A stretch of 64,000 nucleotides of DNA from Plantago major. Its lineage: Eukaryota > Streptophyta > Magnoliopsida > Lamiales > Plantaginaceae. The translations under genes were made by a program, and so were the position numbers. The stretch is from positions 22,452,237 through 22,516,236 of the forward strand of contig CM048844.1 in assembly GCA_026545765.1 (NCBI GenBank), read 5' to 3'. Of this stretch, positions 58,673 to 64,000 are shown piece after piece; within the stretch, counting starts at the first letter, position 1, and each line of letters opens with the position of its first letter. The notes under the pieces are model-generated. The model ran no database searches. It was not told the DNA's origin and saw only the letters and a program-made list of their open reading frames with translations.

Positions 58673-59882
58673 ATTACATTTTGACCCCCTGTATAGTACC
58701 CCTTTTACATTTTGTACCCCGCAACTTTCAGAAATTACATATCAGTCCCTGCCCCCCCCCCCCCCCCCGGATTTAGTCCCTCACGTTAACGTTGACCACT
58801 GTTAGTCAACGTTTGGTGACGTCATTATTGTATTAATGACGTCATATATTAATTAATTAAAAATTATATTTTAATTTTAATAAAAATAATTTTTATTAAT
58901 ATAAATCTGGAAGTACTGAAATACCCTCAGGGGTCATAATGTAATGTCGTGTTAAATAAGTTTGACGAAGCGAGTGAACCAGCGCGTGGAGAAGTTTTCT
59001 GCTTTTCTTCCCGTATACATCCATCCTCATCTTCGATCATTTGAGATACATCCACCATTTTTTTTCTCTGCAATTCACATCCTCTTCTTCTCCGATCCAA
59101 TTCGAACCATCGAGAAAGAGAAGCCGCGGAGACTCCCCATTTAATCCTATTAGGCAAAGGCGATTTCTATTCAATCCATCGAGAAAGAGAAGCTGCGGAG
59201 ACATCTGCCTTCACTTTCCCCACAAAAATCACAATCGTACCTTCATCTGAGCTCAATCATCCGAATCCAGGACGTCTATGGTGATAACGGAAACTAGCAA
59301 TAATTGAATCCATGGCTTCGATGGTGAAACCAGCAATTCCCAATCCTTAGCGTCGATGGAAACCAACAATTCCTAATTAAACACCCTCTTCTCCCAAGGC
59401 GTTCTGATTTGGATTCACTATTCCCAATCCTTTCCTCTGTTTCGGATTCACTATTCCAGCAATTCCCAATCCTTTCCTTTGTTTCGGATTCACTATTCCA
59501 GCAACCGATTCCGTTCCAGTGCTCTGATTTTTGTGGACAAAGTCAAAGAAGAAGTGAAAGAAACACGAAATTCGAGGTAGTGTAGTGTAGTGCTCTGATT
59601 TTTGTCTGAACAGTGAAAGAAGAAGAAGATGGTAGGGAAGAAGAAGTTGTGAAAGAAGGAAAGAAATCGATTTAAAATGAAGAAGATGGCAGGGACAAAG
59701 TTGTCATTTCATAATTCCAATTTTATTTTCCGGATTTTTTTTTCCAACGACGTTGACCGTTAGTCAACGTTAACGTGAGGGACTAAATCCGGGGGGACAG
59801 GGACTGATCTGTAATTTTTTAAAGTTGCGGGGTACAAAATGTAAAAGGGAGTATTATACAGGGGTCAAAATGTAATTTACCC
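58667..59882. mobile_element. Mutator-like element (non-autonomous), 1216 bp
   Basis: A perfect 9-bp target duplication ttgcttcat (58658-58666, 59883-59891) flanks about 125-bp terminal inverted repeats beginning GGGTAAATTACATTTTGACC and including tttgtaccccgcaacttt, ggatttagtccctcacgtta and acgttgacc. A C-run of 18 bases interrupts the left repeat at 58752-58769. The interior carries no transposase but has C/T-rich sequence that could be captured host DNA, with a twofold repeat of cctttcctctgtttcggatt (59426 and 59473). Confidence 0.93.
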
Positions 59883-60291
59883 TTGCTTCATTCTTAATTA
59901 ATGTTCTTTACAAGACATTTTAGACATTATAGTATATTTCAGCTAGTCAGCTTAAACATACATATATCAGTCTAAATTAATAAAGCGTACGTCTTTCTTT
60001 TACGCTATACTTTCTTCAGTCTTATGCCATGGTAACAATTAAGACATTCCAGGTTGGTTGTGTGAAACTATGCAGAAGATGGCCATATGCAGTCGGACCA
60101 ATCTCTTGTGTTTACTGTTCGCACTTGAGAAACTGAATAGAATCCCATCCATATTGAAATCAGACTATGAAAAGCTTTCTATAATACGAAGCTAAGATAG
60201 AATGTCACAGGCTGAAAAAATTGAACAAACTTTGAGGTGATCACTAAAGAAAGACTATGATATTAAACAGTCTATTACTATGATATGATTT

Positions 60292-60411
60292 TCACTTTAG
60301 CCCTTCACTCGTTGCTTCAGCCTCACCCCGATTGGTGTCCCGTGGTGCACTGCTCCGTGTAGGCGTAGTCCTCGCCGCCTGTTTTCGAGGCCGACCTGGA
60401 CCGCGCTTCAT
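60292..60411 (-). CDS. Small AT-hook-like ORF, possible LINE ORF1 start
   Basis: 39 codons starting MKRGPGRPRKQAARTTPTRS on the minus strand, GC-rich in an AT-rich setting. The RGPGRPRK core is an AT-hook motif, and plant L1 ORF1 proteins often start this way, so this may be the broken beginning of a minus-strand LINE. It stops in frame after EATSEGLK. No independent evidence of expression. Confidence 0.35.
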   Translation of the reverse strand: MKRGPGRPRKQAARTTPTRSSAPRDTNRGEAEATSEGLK

Positions 60412-60573
60412 GGTGGCGATTCCTTCCCAGAAAAATCGCCAGTCCGAGAAAAGAGGATCTGTTGTATTCCTTTTTCTTTTTCTTTTACTCTAAAATGGCA
60501 CCTAAAAGTTTCATAATGCTATTCATATTTCAACAAACTCATTTGAACATTCTTATTTTGGTCATAAAAATAG

Positions 60574-60846
60574 TACTCCCTCCGTTCCAATTAAATCTTT
60601 CCATTTTACTATTCTGCGATAAACTGTCTTCGACTTTGACCGCAAATTACTTTTAAACTATAATAGTATTAATTTAATAAAATTATATAATGAAAATTTA
60701 ATTATATGATTTTATTAAATTATTTACTATTATAGTTTAAGAGTAATTCATGATCAATCAAACATCAATCGATCAAAGTCAAATCAAGATTTCTTTGAAA
60801 CGGTCAATAAATGTACGAAAATAAGACCCAAATAACAATGGAGTAA
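60574..60846. mobile_element. Stowaway-like MITE, worn right end
   Basis: Left end tactccctccgttccaatta; right end aataacaatggagta. The centre is a strong AT palindrome (ttaatttaataaaattata / tgattttattaaattattt). Confidence 0.55.
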
Positions 60847-60953
60847 CAATAAAACCAAGGTCATCATTTTTTATAAGTATTTTTATCAGATTCTATAATT
60901 GATGTGTCGTTGAACTTGATACATTATAAAAATATGGAAATTACATATGCAAT

Positions 60954-61333
60954 ACATCTGGATGGATTTTGACCGGCGAATTTTTTTTCCTCATATTACT
61001 AGGGACACGTGTCGAAGCCGCCATTACCAGATTCATCCTCCATTCCGGCTCCGACTATTAGTAGAGTTATGCCCATAGAGCAATAATCGATTGTAATCGA
61101 CTGTTTGTCGAGTTTTGTCCCTTGGAGTCGATTTCGTGTGGGACACGTATCTCACACATAATTTTTGAGTTTTATTATTAACTTTTTAAAAAAGTAATTT
61201 TTATTGTATTTTTAATATTTAATAAATTTAAATTACTTTTCTTATTTTTATATGTTTTTCTGAATTATTAAAATATTTTTAGGATCTCCGCGAAAAGGTT
61301 GCTTAGTTAGCCTTTTGGTTCTGGGTTTGCAAA
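60954..61333 (-). repeat. Right arm of the long inverted repeat
   Basis: Reverse complement counterpart of 55170-55541, ending gggtttgcaaa at 61333. Together the arms bound about 6.2 kb. No matching target duplication was found outside the arms. Confidence 0.85.
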
Positions 61334-61537
61334 CATTTGGGAAGCAAGCCTCATCATGTCTGTGCTTGGAGGGGAACTCACCATGAATAATGTCAAGCAA
61401 TATATGTTTGGACAAAAATCCATCAACAAGCAAGTGTAATGCGACACTTCTAGATGAGCATAAGCAAAGCAGTGGGGTTTTATGTGACCAGTCTTAAGGC
61501 AATATTGACACACACAAGTCTCTTTGGTTCCTTCCAC
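61307..61537 (-). pseudogene. Retroelement CCHC zinc-knuckle fragment
   Basis: The minus-strand frame has CQYCLKTGHIKPHC, a C-x2-C-x4-H-x4-C knuckle typical of Copia gag, after MEGTKETCV. The rest of the frame shows no family features and runs into the inverted-repeat arm. It lies head-to-head with, and slightly overlaps, the LINE ORF1 fragment. Confidence 0.5.
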
Positions 61538-62192
61538 AAGCTACTGGAATTTTGTAGCTTTGCCGGAAATCTTCTACAATGAGGAAGGATACTTCATACT
61601 CAAATTTGGGTCAATTGCGGATCGAGATGCGGTTATGAGTAGAGGACCTTATACGATTTTCAACATGACAATGTTTATTAGGGAATGGGAGAGTGGTTTT
61701 TGCTTGAAGGATGACATGATGCGCAATTTGCCAATATGGGTAAAATTACCCCAACTTCCATTGCATTTATGGGGAGCTTCAAGTCTTGGAAAGATTGGGA
61801 GTGCTTTGGGAAAGCCATTATTCACGGATGAGTGTACTGCGCATAAGCTTCGGATTTCCTATGCTCGGCTGTTGATTGAGGTTGATATCACCAAAAAGTT
61901 GCGCGAGACTATCACTATTAAGGATGAAAAAGGGAAAATAATCCAACAACCTGTGGTTTATGAATGGAAACCGTTGTTTTGCGATAAATGTCAGAAAGTG
62001 GGTCATATGTGTAAGCCTAAGCCTAAGCCGGATCAAAAGAAAACAACTACGCAGCAATGGCAGGTTCAAGTCGATCACAGGAAAAGCAGGACTGCAAAAC
62101 AACCGGCAAATCAAGGCACAACTGCTCTGCAACCCTTAGCAAATCGCCATTTCTATTGCGGCAGAGTCGAACCCTTCACTAACAAAGAATAA
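61524..62192 (+). pseudogene. L1-type LINE ORF1 (DUF4283 plus zinc knuckle), 5'-truncated
   Basis: The frame starts within the DUF4283 RNA-binding domain (NEEGYFILKFGSIADRDAVM, MSRGPYTIF, LPIWVKLPQLPLHLWG) and includes the zinc-knuckle start YEWKPLFCDKCQKVGHMC. The expected N-terminal 100 or so residues are missing and sequence upstream of about 61510 is unrelated. After the knuckle comes a Lys/Pro/Gln-rich tail and a stop. ORF1 of such elements binds its own RNA. ORF2 follows after about 160 bp. Confidence 0.8.
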
Positions 62193-62354
62193 GGATGGAT
62201 GGCGAACTGTTGAAAGGAACACGAGACTTGTTGATAAAGGACATGGACAAGCGCAAGCTGGAATGCGGATGGAGGCTGAACAGCTTATATGTCAGAATGG
62301 GTTTGAATCACTTCGGACTATGAATGGTTCGCAAATGATACATGACTCGGTTCC

Positions 62355-64000
62355 ATGATTGTATCGTGGAACGTGAGGGGGTGCAATAAAATAGCGAAGA
62401 TCAAGGAGATTGGCTCCCGTCTCCGAGCATCACAGATTTCTGTCGCTATACTAGTAGAAACAAGAATAAAACAAGAAAATAGCCAAAAGATGAGAGGAAG
62501 ATTAGGTGGTCATTGGGACTATCTTGATAATTATACATATCATGCTAATGGAAGAATATGGATTACTTGGGACCCAGCCAGAGTTGCTATACATTTTGTT
62601 GAGGGTGGTGCGCAATTTCTACATTGCAAACTATTTGATAAGAATGGTGATTTCATTACTTGGCTCACAGCTATTTATGCCTTTCATCAGCTTATTGATC
62701 GACGGAGGTTGTGGCAGCGCTTAGAAGGATTACAACCATTATCGTCGGAAAGATGGATGCTAATGGGAGACTTTAATAATGTCCTTACTTCCCAGGATCG
62801 AATTGGAGGGTCTATTATTCACCCTAATGAATATGAGGACCTTACTAGTATGATGGAACGAGCTGAGCTACACGAGGTTGATAGTATTGGAGACCACTTC
62901 ACATGGCATAACAAACACACATCGGATCCAATATACTCCAGGATTGATCGAGTGATAGGTAACATGGCTTGGTTCCACTCTTTTAGTCATTTACAAGTTG
63001 AGATACTCGATTCTAGTGTATCGGACCATGCTATGCTGCGTTTGAAATTATTGGAGCCGCAGCCTATACCGAAAAGAATATTCAAATTCATCAATAGTGT
63101 CGTGGAACAACCTGATTTCTTGGAGACTGTACAGCAGGCCTGGGCAGAACCGGTAACAGGCAGCAGAATGGGTGTATTCTGGCATAAATTGTGCAAGGTA
63201 CGCTCTGCCATACAGCCCATACAACGGAGAGTTTCTGGGACCCGAATCTCGCTCCAACAGGCCCGGGACAGGCTCAAAATGGCGCATGAGAACTTACTCT
63301 TGGATAGAATGAATCCCACCTTGATTGAGAATGTGAAGCATTGTACCATGGAGGTACTACATTGGAATGACATGGAGGAGCGTCTCTTACAACAAAAATC
63401 AAAAGTGGATTGGATACACCTAGGTGATGGTAACAACACCTATTTCCACGCTACTATCAAGGCGAAGAATAGAAATTTGGGAATAACTAGTCTCTAACGG
63501 CCGAATGGTGATATTGTTACAAGTCCGGCTGAAATTGAAGAGGAAGTTTTACACTTCTACAATGCGTTGGTGGGTACTGCTGCGGATACTTTGGAGGGCA
63601 TTGACATAACTGTAATGCGCAATGGGCCACAGATTAATCGAGTACAAGCCTTGGACCTGACCAAACAAGTTTCGAAGAAGGAGGTGTGGGAAGCGTTGCA
63701 AGGGATTGGTGATCTTAAAGCCCCGGGATTGGATGGATTTAACGCAAAATTCTTTAAAGCCACGTGGAGTATCATCGAGCATGATTTAATGCGGGCTGTC
63801 CAGGATTTCTTTGAGCATGGCCGATTGTATCCTGCAGCCAATTGTAGTCTTGTGACATTGATCCCCAAAGTTCCTGATGCGAAGATGGTAAAAGATTTCC
63901 GTCCCATATCGTGTTGCACAACACTTTACAAGATTATATCCAAGATTCTAACAAGTCGACTGAGCAAAGTATTACCTGTCCTTATCCATGAGAGTCAGGC
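62355..64000 (+). pseudogene. L1-type LINE ORF2: endonuclease and RT start
   Basis: Opens MIVSWNVRGCNKIAKIKEIG, the APE-type endonuclease, with VETRIKQEN, LMGDFNNVLTSQDRIGGS, the catalytic SRIDRVIGN and SDHAMLRLKL motifs (to about residue 230). A linker follows (WIHLGDGNNTYFHATIKAKN), then an in-frame TAA at 63495-63497. The same frame continues open to the window end, with DLKAPGLDGFNAKFFK and the RT motif VKDFRPISCCTTLYKIISK. This single stop, plus the truncated ORF1, makes the copy non-autonomous. The rest of the RT lies beyond 64000. Confidence 0.88.

Noticed and set aside
58927..59250. Open frames on both strands within the 1216-bp MULE
   Set aside because: Short, mutually overlapping, no motif; they may derive from captured DNA but cannot be supported as genes.
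63048..63919. Minus-strand open frames over the LINE
   Set aside because: Antisense shadows of the LINE ORF2 frame.

Overview
The window is nuclear DNA of a flowering plant, most likely a eudicot. Genes are intron-split with GT/AG junctions, the proteins are plant families (DYW-class PPR, R2R3-MYB, class III peroxidase, DUF247, F-box-associated), and the space between genes is AT-rich and packed with plant transposons (Copia, Ty3, Cassandra, TRIM, L1-type LINEs, Stowaway MITEs, hAT, MULE, Helitron). I cannot name the species from sequence alone.

Supported host genes: a DUF247 membrane protein (6557-7876, +) with a probable 5'UTR intron; cytosolic ribosomal protein eS28 (9716-9913, -) with a 5'UTR intron; an eight-exon MOSC-domain protein (12952-15765, -); an intronless 873-residue DYW pentatricopeptide protein very like the chloroplast RNA-editing factor OTP84 (18042-20663, +); a two-exon MYB26-like R2R3-MYB factor (43569-44720, +); a two-exon peroxidase-7-like secreted peroxidase (48454-49597, +); and a three-exon 81-residue protein resembling the plant complex I subunit NDUFB4/B15 (51004-52231, -). 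These genes look functionally independent, and there is no operon-like or cluster logic. Two gene relics are visible: a 5' fragment of the OTP84-like gene at 8790-9130, and the C-terminal domain of an F-box-associated protein at 58271-58672.

Layout: 1-2281 is the 5' half of a minus-strand Copia element. 2.3-6.5 kb holds Stowaway MITEs and retroelement scraps. 6.5-21 kb is gene-rich, with a precise hAT element (11439-12447) and a precise TRIM in an intron of the MOSC gene (14137-14424). 21-43 kb is a repeat desert: an inverted pair of 147-bp LTR-like arms (24929-25433), LINE tails, a decayed Copia element split by a hAT element, Cassandra retroelements with 5S-rRNA-like LTRs, Helitron ends, minisatellites and AT microsatellites. 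43.5-52.3 kb is gene-rich again. 52.5-64 kb is a stack of nested elements: a gag-only Ty3 element inside a LINE relic, then a 6.2-kb region bounded by about 375-bp inverted arms that holds two Mutator-like elements with perfect 9-bp target duplications, and finally an L1-type LINE running off the window end.

I found no clearly new protein system. The most notable points are structural: the inverted LTR pair, tandemly copied 3' splice sites upstream of the eS28 start codon, the tandem Cassandra LTRs, the nested inverted repeats around the F-box-associated relic, and a MULE insertion that changes only the last residue of that reading frame.
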